The position numbers were made by a program, and so were the translations under genes. From assembly GCA_016744295.1 (NCBI GenBank), contig JADGEQ010000042.1, positions 1 to 57,804 of the forward strand: a stretch of 57,804 nt of DNA. Reading direction: 5' to 3'. Origin of the DNA: Desulfobacteraceae bacterium (lineage in GTDB: Bacteria; Desulfobacterota; Desulfobacteria; Desulfobacterales; Desulfobacteraceae). Under the pieces are notes generated by a model that worked only from the letters and a program-made list of their open reading frames with translations, was not told the origin of the DNA and made no database searches. This document shows positions 43,281 to 51,242 of this stretch, in pieces (the stretch's first letter is position 1; each line of letters opens with the position of its first letter).

Positions 43281-45094
43281 TGTGTTTGCTCCTGGGAGTT
43301 ACAAATATTGATATAGTGGTCCATGCCCGTCTCATCTTTGAACGGGGCAAAAAAAGCCAGGGCATCTTTGAATCTTGCCTGGTTCATGAGGCAGACCCCC
43401 ATGCAGACGCAAAGCTCCTTGTTGCCGGGAAAATGTTCAAGTCCCCTTGCAAGGTGGTCGGCAGCCTTGGAAAATTGTTTTTGTCGTTGAAGCACCATGG
43501 CCATTCCCATGAATGCCCTGGGTTGGGGAGAATAGGACAAGGCCTTTGCAAAAAGGTGTTGGGCAATTTTGTCTGAATCCTTTATCCGGGGATCATTTGC
43601 ATACTCCCCGTGGGAAAAGGTCATGGCAAGTCTGGATAGAAAATCAGCGTGAAAGGGGTAGAGAACTTTTTTTTCCACCAGATCAATGCCCTGGACAAAT
43701 TGGGAAATATTTTCAAAAAAACAATTTCTGAGCCTGTCCCCAAAGGCTTTGACCCTGGAAAAATCGAGGGTGTCATCCAATTCAAACCAGGGCAGATCTT
43801 CAATGTTTTTGTCCCATATCCCATTAGTGACCAGCCCCTTTTGGAGAGCATTTTGATATAAATGGGTGCCCGGGAAAATCACCAGCAGGTAAAATACAGC
43901 ACTTAGGGGGGCAAGCTGGATCATGAGATTGCAGCTTGCCTGGATGGTTTCCGGGGTTTCTCCGGGAGATCCGTAGATAAAATAGGCCCGGGGCATGATG
44001 CCGTGGGATCGGGTCAGGGAAAAAGCATGGATACAATTCTCATTGGAAATGGGTTTGCCCAGGATTTTTTTGATCTTTTGGGAACCAGACTCGATCCCGA
44101 AGCTGATTTGAATACAGCCTGCCCGTCTCATCCAGAACAGCAGTTCACTGTCAATATAGTCCACCCTGGAGATGGCATTCCAGGTGGGTTGAAAATCCGC
44201 ATCAACAAGAATTTTGCAAAAGGCAATCACCTGTTCCCTGTCCATGGTAAAGGTGTCGTCGGAGATATAAAAATGGGTGACCCCCTTTTGGGCCAGACCC
44301 ATTATCTCCCGGGCAAACCAGAGGGCAGAATGGCGTCTGATTTTGTTGCTTCCCCAGAATTTCGGGGAACCGCAAAAGGTACATTTACCCGGACACCCCC
44401 GGGACATGGACAAATGCTGGTAGACAAAGTATTTGGAAGGGTGGACCAAAGAATCCAAATTCTGAATGGGCTGGGCCGGAACCGTCTCCAAAAGTTTTCC
44501 CTCTTCCCAAAGGGCTATTCCCTTAATGTTCCTGAATGCATAGTTGAAGGATTTATTATTGAAAGATGCCCTGTCCTTCAGGTTTTTTGCCCGATTTTCT
44601 GACTGGGGGGCCTTGGTTTTTGCCAGTGTTTCCACTAGGGCCTCCAGGATGGACAAAATGGTGGATTCGCCCTCTCCTTTTACCATGATGTCAATTTCCG
44701 GGCACACCTTGAACAGATGCTCGGGCATAAAGGTGGGGGCCGGGCCGCCAAATACGATCAAGGCCCCGGGCAAAATTGTTCTGGCAGCCTTGGCACAGGC
44801 CACTGCATTGATCCGGCTGGGGTTGGTAACGGAAAACCCAATGAGATCTGGTTGTTCCTTTTTAATTGCGGCTTTAAAGGTTTGGAGTGCATCCGATTTT
44901 AGGTTTGGGTTTAGGTTTGAGTTTACAGTTTCGTTTTTGTTTGTATCCAGGGCCGCCAGATTGAGAATTTGGGTGTCAAATCCCTTCTCAAGCAAAAGTG
45001 CTGCCATGTAATAGATTCCGATGGGAACCACTGTGGCATCATCATTGGTGATTCTCTCGTCAAGGCAGGCCGGGTTTACAAATAATACCTTCAT
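43277..45094 (-). CDS. B12-binding-like radical SAM protein with TPR tail
   Basis: 605 residues: a cobalamin-binding-like N-terminal domain (about 1-150; MKVLFVNPACLDERI, GFSVTNPSR, FGGPAPTFMPE, KGEGE), a radical SAM core with Cys234, Cys238 and Cys241 (SRGCPGKCTFCG), YFIYGSPGETPET, and a C-terminal helical-repeat region (FAKALSYSPQPRAFMGMAMVL..) of TPR type. I do not see the DxHxxG cobalamin-ligand motif, so B12 may bind base-off without His or not at all. Relatives methylate or rearrange lipids, hopanoids or natural products. It lies 6 bases after the nitroreductase and overlaps DUF6178. Confidence 0.88.
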   Translation of the reverse strand: MKVLFVNPACLDERITNDDATVVPIGIYYMAALLLEKGFDTQILNLAALDTNKNETVNSNLNPNLKSDALQTFKAAIKKEQPDLIGFSVTNPSRINAVACAKAARTILPGALIVFGGPAPTFMPEHLFKVCPEIDIMVKGEGESTILSILEALVETLAKTKAPQSENRAKNLKDRASFNNKSFNYAFRNIKGIALWEEGKLLETVPAQPIQNLDSLVHPSKYFVYQHLSMSRGCPGKCTFCGSPKFWGSNKIRRHSALWFAREIMGLAQKGVTHFYISDDTFTMDREQVIAFCKILVDADFQPTWNAISRVDYIDSELLFWMRRAGCIQISFGIESGSQKIKKILGKPISNENCIHAFSLTRSHGIMPRAYFIYGSPGETPETIQASCNLMIQLAPLSAVFYLLVIFPGTHLYQNALQKGLVTNGIWDKNIEDLPWFELDDTLDFSRVKAFGDRLRNCFFENISQFVQGIDLVEKKVLYPFHADFLSRLAMTFSHGEYANDPRIKDSDKIAQHLFAKALSYSPQPRAFMGMAMVLQRQKQFSKAADHLARGLEHFPGNKELCVCMGVCLMNQARFKDALAFFAPFKDETGMDHYINICNSQEQTQ

Positions 45095-45100
45095 GGGGGG

Positions 45101-45682
45101 TTACCAGGTGCTGACAATGAGGTCAGACAATTTTCTTTTGGGAACATGGTGGACCTGGTTTTCATCCCGGAAGTATTTGATATTTCCCTCTTTGCCAACC
45201 GCGTCGATCTCTATGGTTTCAACGGGTTTACCAAGGGCAATGACCAGTTTGATTTCCAAATGCTCTTGAATGTTCAAAAAGCTGGCAAGTTTTTTAATAT
45301 TAATGGCCCCGAACATGCAGCCGGCAAGCCCCTGGTCCCTAGCGCCCAGCAGGATGGTCTGGGCGGCAATGCCATGGTCGCACCAGAACTTGTCTGCAAC
45401 GCTTTTGTCCCCCATGACCACAATATAGCCGGTGGGTTGTTCTTTTTTTTCAGGTCCCTTCCAATCGGTCAAATAGGCTGCCCACCCCAGGCAGGAAAAA
45501 ATTTCAGCATTTTTTTGTTCATTTGTACTCAATATATATTTTAAGGGTTGCTTGTTTCCGGCCGAAGCACAGTGCCGGGCCAGGTCCACAAGCGCTTCCA
45601 GTGTCTGGCTGTCAATCTTATGCGTGTTGTCAAATCGTCTGCAGGAGCGGTTTGACCGGACAAGTTCTTTAAAAGAGTTCAT
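45101..45682 (-). CDS. nitroreductase-family FMN enzyme
   Basis: 193 residues, typical of small nitroreductase-fold proteins: ELVRSNRSCRRFD at the start with FMN-phosphate-binding Arg residues, ARHCASAGNKQPLKYIL, DHGIAAQTILLGARDQGLAGCMFGA and VIALGKPVE. It should be an FMN-dependent oxidoreductase using NAD(P)H or a protein donor; the substrate is unknown. It starts 4 bases after rdgB and ends 6 bases before the radical SAM gene. In this operon it could reduce a cofactor or product of that enzyme. Confidence 0.88.
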   Translation of the reverse strand: MNSFKELVRSNRSCRRFDNTHKIDSQTLEALVDLARHCASAGNKQPLKYILSTNEQKNAEIFSCLGWAAYLTDWKGPEKKEQPTGYIVVMGDKSVADKFWCDHGIAAQTILLGARDQGLAGCMFGAINIKKLASFLNIQEHLEIKLVIALGKPVETIEIDAVGKEGNIKYFRDENQVHHVPKRKLSDLIVSTW

Positions 45683-45686
45683 TGGT

Positions 45687-46328
45687 TTATCCTTTACAGG
45701 GGACCCGGGTAAAATCGGGCATATTCATATCCAGCCATGTTATGATTTTATCCATTTCATTGGATATTTCCTTTAACGCCTTGCCCCTGTGGCTGATATC
45801 TCCCTTTTCTGCGATGGACAACTGGGCAAAGGTTTTGTTGAATTCAGGAAAAAAGAACAAAGGATCATATCCAAACCCGTTGTCTCCGGCGGGTTCCCGG
45901 GTAAGAATTCCTTCGCACCGCCCCTCATAGGTTAGGGCAGCCCCGGTGGGCACGGCAATGGAAATCACACATTGGAAGGCGGCTTTCCGGTTTTCTTCGT
46001 TCTTTAATGCTTCCAATAATTTTTGTACATTGTCGGAATCCGTGGCATTCTCTCCTGCATACCGGGCGGAATAGACACCCGGGGCTCCGTCAAGCGCTTC
46101 AACGCATAGGCCTGAATCATCTGCCATGGCAGGATATCCCAGCACCTTTGCCGTAAAGGCAGCTTTCTTATAGGCATTGTCGTCAAAGGTTTCTCCATCT
46201 TCAATCACCTCCGGGATGGGTCCGAAATCTCCCAGATTTTTGATTTCAATGGGAAGATCTTTGAGCAATTCCTTGATTTCTTTTGTTTTTCCTTGGTTGG
46301 TCGTGGCAAGAACAATTATCTGTTTCAA
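45687..46328 (-). CDS. rdgB: XTP/dITP pyrophosphatase (RdgB/HAM1)
   Basis: 213 residues of the Ham1 family, which removes non-canonical purine nucleoside triphosphates (dITP, XTP) to protect DNA. Motifs are VLATTNQGKTKEIKELL, the catalytic acids in ETFDDNAYKKA, MADDSGLCVEALDGAPGVYSARY, FQCVISIA, GDNGFGYDPLFFFPE and SHRGKAL. It heads a leftward operon with its own promoter, followed by the nitroreductase, radical SAM and DUF6178 genes. The downstream three are not usual rdgB partners in other phyla. Confidence 0.95.
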   Translation of the reverse strand: MKQIIVLATTNQGKTKEIKELLKDLPIEIKNLGDFGPIPEVIEDGETFDDNAYKKAAFTAKVLGYPAMADDSGLCVEALDGAPGVYSARYAGENATDSDNVQKLLEALKNEENRKAAFQCVISIAVPTGAALTYEGRCEGILTREPAGDNGFGYDPLFFFPEFNKTFAQLSIAEKGDISHRGKALKEISNEMDKIITWLDMNMPDFTRVPCKG

Positions 46329-46376
46329 TGGGTTACTCCGTCTAAAGTTGCATTAAATTGGTTTAAATTATGGGCT

Positions 46377-46405
46377 AATATAAGTATAGCAGGCGGTTTT
46401 GTAAA
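46377..46405 (-). promoter_or_regulatory. candidate promoter of the rdgB operon
   Basis: Minus strand TTTACA (46405-46400), 17-base spacer, TATATT (46382-46377); about 45 bases from the predicted start of transcription to the rdgB ATG. Confidence 0.6.
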
Positions 46406-46463
46406 GTGGTGCCGGCAATTCAACCCGAATTCAATCCGGGGTTATTTTTCGGGGAGGGTGTCA

Positions 46464-47183
46464 TCATACCATTCTTAAAAAATCTTTAACCCATTGATTT
46501 TTAGGAGCGTTTATCAGCTCGTCCCGGGTGCCCTGCTGTTCAATTTTGCCTTCGTTCAGGATAATTACTCTGCTTCCAGCGGCAAAGGCCTCTTCATGGT
46601 CATGGGTAACAAAAATTGTGGTGATTTTCAGTCTTGCTATAATCTGGGTAAGTTCTGTCAAAAGGCGCGTTCTCATGGCCCTGTCCAGGGAACTTAAGGG
46701 TTCGTCCAGCATCAACAATCCGGGTTCCGGGGCCAGGGTTCTGGCCAGGGCGATGCGCTGGCGCTCTCCGCCGGAAAGTTCGTCAATGTGCCTGTTTTCA
46801 AACTTTGAAAGTCCTGTCATCTCAAGCATGATTTTTACCCGGGATTCAATAAGGGGCTTGTCCATTCCCTTCATTTTCAACCCAAAGGCAATATTCTCAA
46901 ACACATTCATATGGGGAAACAGGGCATAATCCTGGAACATCATCCCAAAATTTCTTTTGTGGGGAGGAATATTTTTTATGGAACACCCATTGAAAAAAAG
47001 GGTGCCGGAATCAAAGGATTCCAGCCCTGCAATGATTCTGAGCAGGGTTGTTTTTCCGCTTCCCGAGGGCCCAAGGACAGACAATTTTGTGCCCGGGGAT
47101 AGATTCAGGTTGATGTTGTTTAACAGGTGAACCCCATCGGGGGATTGTTTGTGAATATCTTTAAGGATAAGTTCGTTTTCCAT
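46464..47183 (-). CDS. ABC transporter ATPase, ThiQ-like
   Basis: 239 residues with every ABC landmark: Walker A GPSGSGKTT, Q loop MMFQDYALFP, signature LSGGERQRIALART, Walker B LLMLDEPLSSLD and switch His in VTHDHEEA. The protein belongs to the CysA/PotA/FbpC/ThiQ branch but lacks the long C-terminal regulatory domain of MalK-type ATPases, as ThiQ does. It powers the permease encoded upstream; its ATG shares one base with the permease stop (TAATG). Confidence 0.92.
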   Translation of the reverse strand: MENELILKDIHKQSPDGVHLLNNINLNLSPGTKLSVLGPSGSGKTTLLRIIAGLESFDSGTLFFNGCSIKNIPPHKRNFGMMFQDYALFPHMNVFENIAFGLKMKGMDKPLIESRVKIMLEMTGLSKFENRHIDELSGGERQRIALARTLAPEPGLLMLDEPLSSLDRAMRTRLLTELTQIIARLKITTIFVTHDHEEAFAAGSRVIILNEGKIEQQGTRDELINAPKNQWVKDFLRMV

Positions 47184-48835
47184 TAAAATCCTTCGGAATT
47201 TTCTTTTCTGAAATTTTCAATTGCAATAAAACCTAGGGCAGTCACAACCATTAAGATGCTTGAGATGGCCATGGCCTGTCCATAATTTAAGGCACCGGGT
47301 TGTCCTAAAAACCGGTAAATGGCAACGGGAATGGTGGGGGTGTCGGGTCTTGCCGTAAAAATAGTTGCGCCAAACTCTCCCAAACTAATGGTGAAAGCAA
47401 AGATACCCCCTGCTACAAGCGCTTTTGATATAAGGGGAAGATCGATACACTTAAATATTTGCAAGGGGGATGCCCCCAGCATTGAGGCTGCATCTCCTAA
47501 ATTTTCCGGTATGGATCGCAGGGCCGGCAGAATAGCCCTCACCACAAAGGGGAATCCAACCAGGGCATGGGTAATTGGGATCAAAAAAATAGAGGTTCTT
47601 AAATTTAAGGGGGGTTTATCCAGGGTGATGATGATGCCAAATCCCAATGTAACCGCCGAGGTGGACAAAGGGAGCATGAAAATAGGATCAAAAAATGAAC
47701 TCAATCTATTGTGGATCATTTTGTCACTGAACCGGATGAACAAGGCTGCACAGATACCGGTTACAAGCGCTATTATCAGGGCTGTTCCCGCAAAGATTAA
47801 AGAATATTTGATGGCATGAACCGGGGGAATATAAAAAATGGAATCAGCTCTGTTTTTAAACAATGCTTCATAGAAGATCAAAGAAAGTTGTCCTTTATGG
47901 GTCAGGGACCGGACAATGAGGGCCAGTAAAGGAGCGACGCACAACAGGAGAATGAAACTTGTGACACCGGCAACGAGCATTTTTTCCCACCAGCAGGTTG
48001 GTTTTTTAAGATTTGCTCTTTTGGAACCGGGTAAAAAACGGGCCGCCCTTCTGGTAAAGGAAGTATAAACCCACATCAGGGCAAAGGTAAATCCGATTTG
48101 TATTAAAGATAAAAATGAAGCCAAGGGAAGGTTAAACAAATGTGCGGCCTGTCGGTATATTTCAGCTTCAATGGTTGAATAGCCAGGGCCCCCGAGTATG
48201 AGGATGATGCCAAAGCTGGAAAAACAAAAAATAAATACCAGGGTTGAAGCAGCATAGATGGCCGGTTTTAACAGGGGCAGGGTAATGGTGAAAAAAACCT
48301 GGAAAGGATTGGCCCCCAGGGTAACGGCAGCCTCTGTGATCCTGCCCTGGAGGGAGGACCAGAACCCGGTAATTATCCTCAGCATGACTGAAAAATTATA
48401 AAAAACATGGGCTAAAAAAATCAGCACAAGGGGGTTCTGGATATGAAGCAAGGAGAAAAAACTTTCCTGGCCAAAGCTTGCCTGGAATGCTGCTGCCACC
48501 ACAACCGCCGGCAATACAAAGGGAATTGATGCCAGAATACGGATAATTTTTTTTCCTTTAAATTCATAGCGGGACATGACCAAAGCGCAGGGCAGGGCAC
48601 AAACCAAGGTCAGCAGGGTTGAAATTCCTGCCTGCCAGAATGTAAACCAGATGATTTTTGGTAATCTGGTTGAAGAAAAAACCTGTTCCAGAAAGTCAAG
48701 GTTCAGATTTCCCTTCAGGAAAAAACTTTTTATGAAAATTCCCGTCAAAGGATAAAAATAAAACAGAAGAAAAAAAATGGCCGGAACTAAGCCGGCCAGA
48801 ATATAGGGATGAATTTGCTTGGGAGCTATTTTCAT
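47183..48835 (-). CDS. ABC transporter permease, ThiP/FbpB-like double permease
   Basis: About 550 residues from ATG 48835, which overlaps the binding-protein stop by 4 bases (ATGA); a longer in-frame start is less likely. It is a fused double permease with roughly 12 helices and two EAA loops (ITEAAVTLGANPFQVFFTITLPLLKP and LGDAASMLGASPLQIFKCIDLPL, each shown in part), as in ThiP and FbpB. It forms the whole membrane channel for the substrate delivered by the lipoprotein. Confidence 0.9.
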   Translation of the reverse strand: MKIAPKQIHPYILAGLVPAIFFLLFYFYPLTGIFIKSFFLKGNLNLDFLEQVFSSTRLPKIIWFTFWQAGISTLLTLVCALPCALVMSRYEFKGKKIIRILASIPFVLPAVVVAAAFQASFGQESFFSLLHIQNPLVLIFLAHVFYNFSVMLRIITGFWSSLQGRITEAAVTLGANPFQVFFTITLPLLKPAIYAASTLVFIFCFSSFGIILILGGPGYSTIEAEIYRQAAHLFNLPLASFLSLIQIGFTFALMWVYTSFTRRAARFLPGSKRANLKKPTCWWEKMLVAGVTSFILLLCVAPLLALIVRSLTHKGQLSLIFYEALFKNRADSIFYIPPVHAIKYSLIFAGTALIIALVTGICAALFIRFSDKMIHNRLSSFFDPIFMLPLSTSAVTLGFGIIITLDKPPLNLRTSIFLIPITHALVGFPFVVRAILPALRSIPENLGDAASMLGASPLQIFKCIDLPLISKALVAGGIFAFTISLGEFGATIFTARPDTPTIPVAIYRFLGQPGALNYGQAMAISSILMVVTALGFIAIENFRKENSEGF

Positions 48836-49923
48836 TGAAGTAGCGTTTCCGTCCATTGCCGAAGCCAGAGATCCCTGTTTGCATCAATCAACTGTGGAGA
48901 TAAACCTGCGGGTTCTTTTGTGACTTTTGCATGTTTGACAAAAATCTCGGGCAGTTGGGCACTTTTTTTTGCCGGAAAAACAAACATCTGTAAGGGGATA
49001 TCCTCCTGAAATTTTTTTGACAGGAGAAATCCCATGGTTTTTTGGGCAAGTTCCAGGTTGGACGTGCCTTTCAATATTCCTGCAAACTCAATTTGTCTGA
49101 ATGCAGACCCATTTTCAACCACAACCCCTGTGGGGGGGGGGGATAATTTGTCTTCAGCGTAAAATACCTCTGCCGCAGGACTGGACGCATAGCTGACAAC
49201 AATGGGCCTGTCCCCATCGGATGCTGCCGAAAATTTCCCCCAATAGGCCTCTTTCCATCCATTGGTCACAAGAAGATTATTTGCTTTAAGCTGCTGCCAA
49301 TACTCGATATAGCCATCCTGGCCGAACCGGCTGATTGTTGCCAGCAAAAATGCAAGCCCGGGGGAGGATGTGGCCGGATTTTCAACAATGGTCAAGCCGT
49401 AAAATTCAGGTAAAATCAAATCTTCCAGCATGGAGGGCGGCTGTTTGTTGTTCTCCTTAAACCATTTGATGTCATAGTTTAAACAGACATCTCCAAAGCT
49501 TACCGGCACAAGCCTGTTTTGAGGGTCAAGCTTTAAGGATTGATCCACATCATCCAGGCCGGAAGGTGAGAAGGGCACAAACATATTCGCTTCCAATGCC
49601 CGGCCTATAAAGGTATTGTCAACCCCGTAAAAAATATCTGCCAGGGGGTTGTTCTTGGATAAAATCGCTTTGTTCAGCGCTTCTCCTGCATCACCAGACT
49701 TAAAAATAACCATTTTTGCATGGAATTTATCCTGAAAATCTGCAACCACCTTTTTGCTGATACTGAAACTGTCATGGGTCATGAGGGTGATTGTGGACAT
49801 TGTTTGGGCTAAATTTTCTTTTTTACCTTTATTCTGAGCCTGGTTGTTTTGATCTTCCCTTGAGCAGCTGTAAAAATTTAAGATCAACCCGCAGATGACA
49901 ATTATAATAAGCTTAAATTTCAA
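48832..49923 (-). CDS. ABC substrate-binding lipoprotein, ThiB/TbpA-like
   Basis: 363 residues. A lipoprotein-like signal ends near Cys20 (NFYSCSRE). The mature part follows ThiB: LMTHDSFSISKKVV at the start, ADIFYGVDNTFIGRA, VENPATSSPGLAFLLA, VTNGWKEAYWGKFS, VVSYASSPAAEV and a late GILKGTSN. Thiamine or a thiamine phosphate is therefore the most likely ligand, though iron-binding relatives are not excluded. Gene order binding protein - permease - ATPase is that of thiBPQ. I found no TPP riboswitch in the 255-base leader, unusual for a thiamine importer. Confidence 0.85.
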   Translation of the reverse strand: MKFKLIIIVICGLILNFYSCSREDQNNQAQNKGKKENLAQTMSTITLMTHDSFSISKKVVADFQDKFHAKMVIFKSGDAGEALNKAILSKNNPLADIFYGVDNTFIGRALEANMFVPFSPSGLDDVDQSLKLDPQNRLVPVSFGDVCLNYDIKWFKENNKQPPSMLEDLILPEFYGLTIVENPATSSPGLAFLLATISRFGQDGYIEYWQQLKANNLLVTNGWKEAYWGKFSAASDGDRPIVVSYASSPAAEVFYAEDKLSPPPTGVVVENGSAFRQIEFAGILKGTSNLELAQKTMGFLLSKKFQEDIPLQMFVFPAKKSAQLPEIFVKHAKVTKEPAGLSPQLIDANRDLWLRQWTETLLQ

Positions 49924-50003
49924 TCTTCCATCTCCAAAAATAAAAAAACCATTCTCTAAAAAAACGGATCTTTAGAGGACGGTCACCTATAAATATATTT
50001 ATA

Positions 50004-50032
50004 CAAATAAAACGTTTCCCCGGGGCTGTCAA
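50004..50032 (-). promoter_or_regulatory. candidate promoter of the ThiB-like operon
   Basis: Minus strand TTGACA (50032-50027), 17-base spacer, TATTTG (50009-50004); the -35 is perfect, the -10 weak. About 80 bases separate it from the binding-protein start. Confidence 0.4.
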
Positions 50033-50119
50033 GCAATAGATATTGGGTGATTATTTTATCACCACCCTTTGATCATTGTATTCAATGAATAAAACTTTTT
50101 GTTATTGGGCTTGGTGAAA

Positions 50120-50148
50120 TTGACTATTACAAAATAAATCGATACAGT
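50120..50148 (+). promoter_or_regulatory. candidate promoter of the FecR-OmpA-HD-GYP operon
   Basis: TTGACT (50120-50125), 17-base spacer, TACAGT (50143-50148), about 25 bases before the start of the first gene. Confidence 0.55.
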
Positions 50149-50178
50149 CTATTTCATACCATTTATTAAGGGGAAATT

Positions 50179-50628
50179 ATGAAAAGCACTATTCCGGTTC
50201 TGATTGGTTTTATAATTTTTTGTTCAACTCCTTTATCTGCTGCCGCTTCATCAACAGATAAAATTGGCCTATTGAAAAATATTTCCGGTGATGTAATGAT
50301 TCAGCGCCAAGAGACAAAGATATCAGGTCAAAAAGGCGTAACGCTTATGCGAACAGACAGGTTAACCACAAAAGATGAAAGTTATGCCGGTATTATCTTC
50401 AATGATGGAACCACTTTTACAGTTGGACCGAATACTGAATTTGATATCAACAATTATAAATTCGAACCAGATAAAAAATTATATGATTTTTCAGTTTATA
50501 TAAAAAGAGGATCTATTGTATATAATTCAGGTAAAATTGGAAAACTCTCACCAGAATCGGTCAATATAACAACACCAAGGGCAACAGTGAGCATTAGAGG
50601 CACACGATTTATTATTAATGTCGAATAA
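50179..50628 (+). CDS. secreted FecR-domain protein
   Basis: 149 residues: a signal peptide (about 1-23, ending SAAAS), then a FecR domain beginning KIGLLKNISGDVMIQRQ and running through DRLTTKDESYAGIIFNDGTTFTVG and TPRATVSIRGTRFIINV. Unlike the sigma-factor regulator FecR there is no cytoplasmic part, so it is a periplasmic ligand- or wall-binding module. It is the first of three genes with an OmpA-like lipoprotein and a CHASE2 signalling protein. AAGGGGA precedes ATG 50179. Confidence 0.88.
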   Translation: MKSTIPVLIGFIIFCSTPLSAAASSTDKIGLLKNISGDVMIQRQETKISGQKGVTLMRTDRLTTKDESYAGIIFNDGTTFTVGPNTEFDINNYKFEPDKKLYDFSVYIKRGSIVYNSGKIGKLSPESVNITTPRATVSIRGTRFIINVE

Positions 50629-50640
50629 AAGGGACATCTC

Positions 50641-51231
50641 ATGATTCGAAATATTAGTATCTTTCTCTGTATTATTATCCTTTCTGCCTGTGGGTCCAAA
50701 ACAACAGTCATCCTCCTTCCGGAAGAGAATGGAAAAACAGGATCTGTTATTGTGAATAGTAAAAATAATTCGCAAGTTCTTGACAGAGCCTACACCTCTG
50801 CAAGCGTGACGACTGATTCAGCTAAAATTTTGGTTGAAGAAACGACGCTGGATAAAGTAAATGACGAGTACCAGGGTTTGTTGAACGCTGTCCCACCAAA
50901 ACCGGTATCCATTCTACTTTATTTTGAACACGATTCTAAGCGGTTGACCCCAGAATCCAGGTTGCTTATCCCTAAAATTTTTGAAATTGCAAAAGAAAGA
51001 TCCCCTTCTGAGATCAGCATTATCGGTCACACGGATTCCAAGGGATCATCCGAATATAATAGTCAATTGGCACTTGAACGGGCCCAAGCTGTTGGCATAA
51101 TTTTAAGGAATCCAGATATAGCCTTGAAAAATCTTACAATCAAATCACATGGTGAAAATGATCCACTTGTGGAGACCGAAGACAATGTGTCAGAAGTAAA
51201 AAACAGAAGAGTTGAAATCATGATCAGGTAA
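50641..51231 (+). CDS. OmpA-family peptidoglycan-binding lipoprotein
   Basis: 196 residues. A lipobox (LSAC, Cys17) makes it a lipoprotein. The C-terminal OmpA domain (about 88-196) shows LLYFEHDSKRLTPES, ISIIGHTDSKGSSEYNSQLALERAQAV and NRRVEIMI, including the Asp and Arg that contact diaminopimelate. It should tether the membrane to peptidoglycan and could present the FecR protein to the CHASE2 sensor. 12 bases after the FecR gene and 11 before the next. Confidence 0.9.
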   Translation: MIRNISIFLCIIILSACGSKTTVILLPEENGKTGSVIVNSKNNSQVLDRAYTSASVTTDSAKILVEETTLDKVNDEYQGLLNAVPPKPVSILLYFEHDSKRLTPESRLLIPKIFEIAKERSPSEISIIGHTDSKGSSEYNSQLALERAQAVGIILRNPDIALKNLTIKSHGENDPLVETEDNVSEVKNRRVEIMIR

Positions 51232-51242
51232 TTTTAAAATCA

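Noticed and set aside
44003..44602. 199-codon frame antisense to the radical SAM gene
   Set aside because: The radical SAM motifs on the other strand are clear; the antisense product resembles nothing.
44885..44940. Telomere-like AGGTTTGGGTTT repeats in the radical SAM gene
   Set aside because: Short, imperfect and in frame, encoding an Asn/Pro/Leu-rich linker; ordinary low complexity.
49924..50178. TPP riboswitch upstream of the ThiB-like operon
   Set aside because: None of the conserved aptamer stretches (CTGAGA, ACCTGATCTGGATAATGCC-like) is present on the minus strand.
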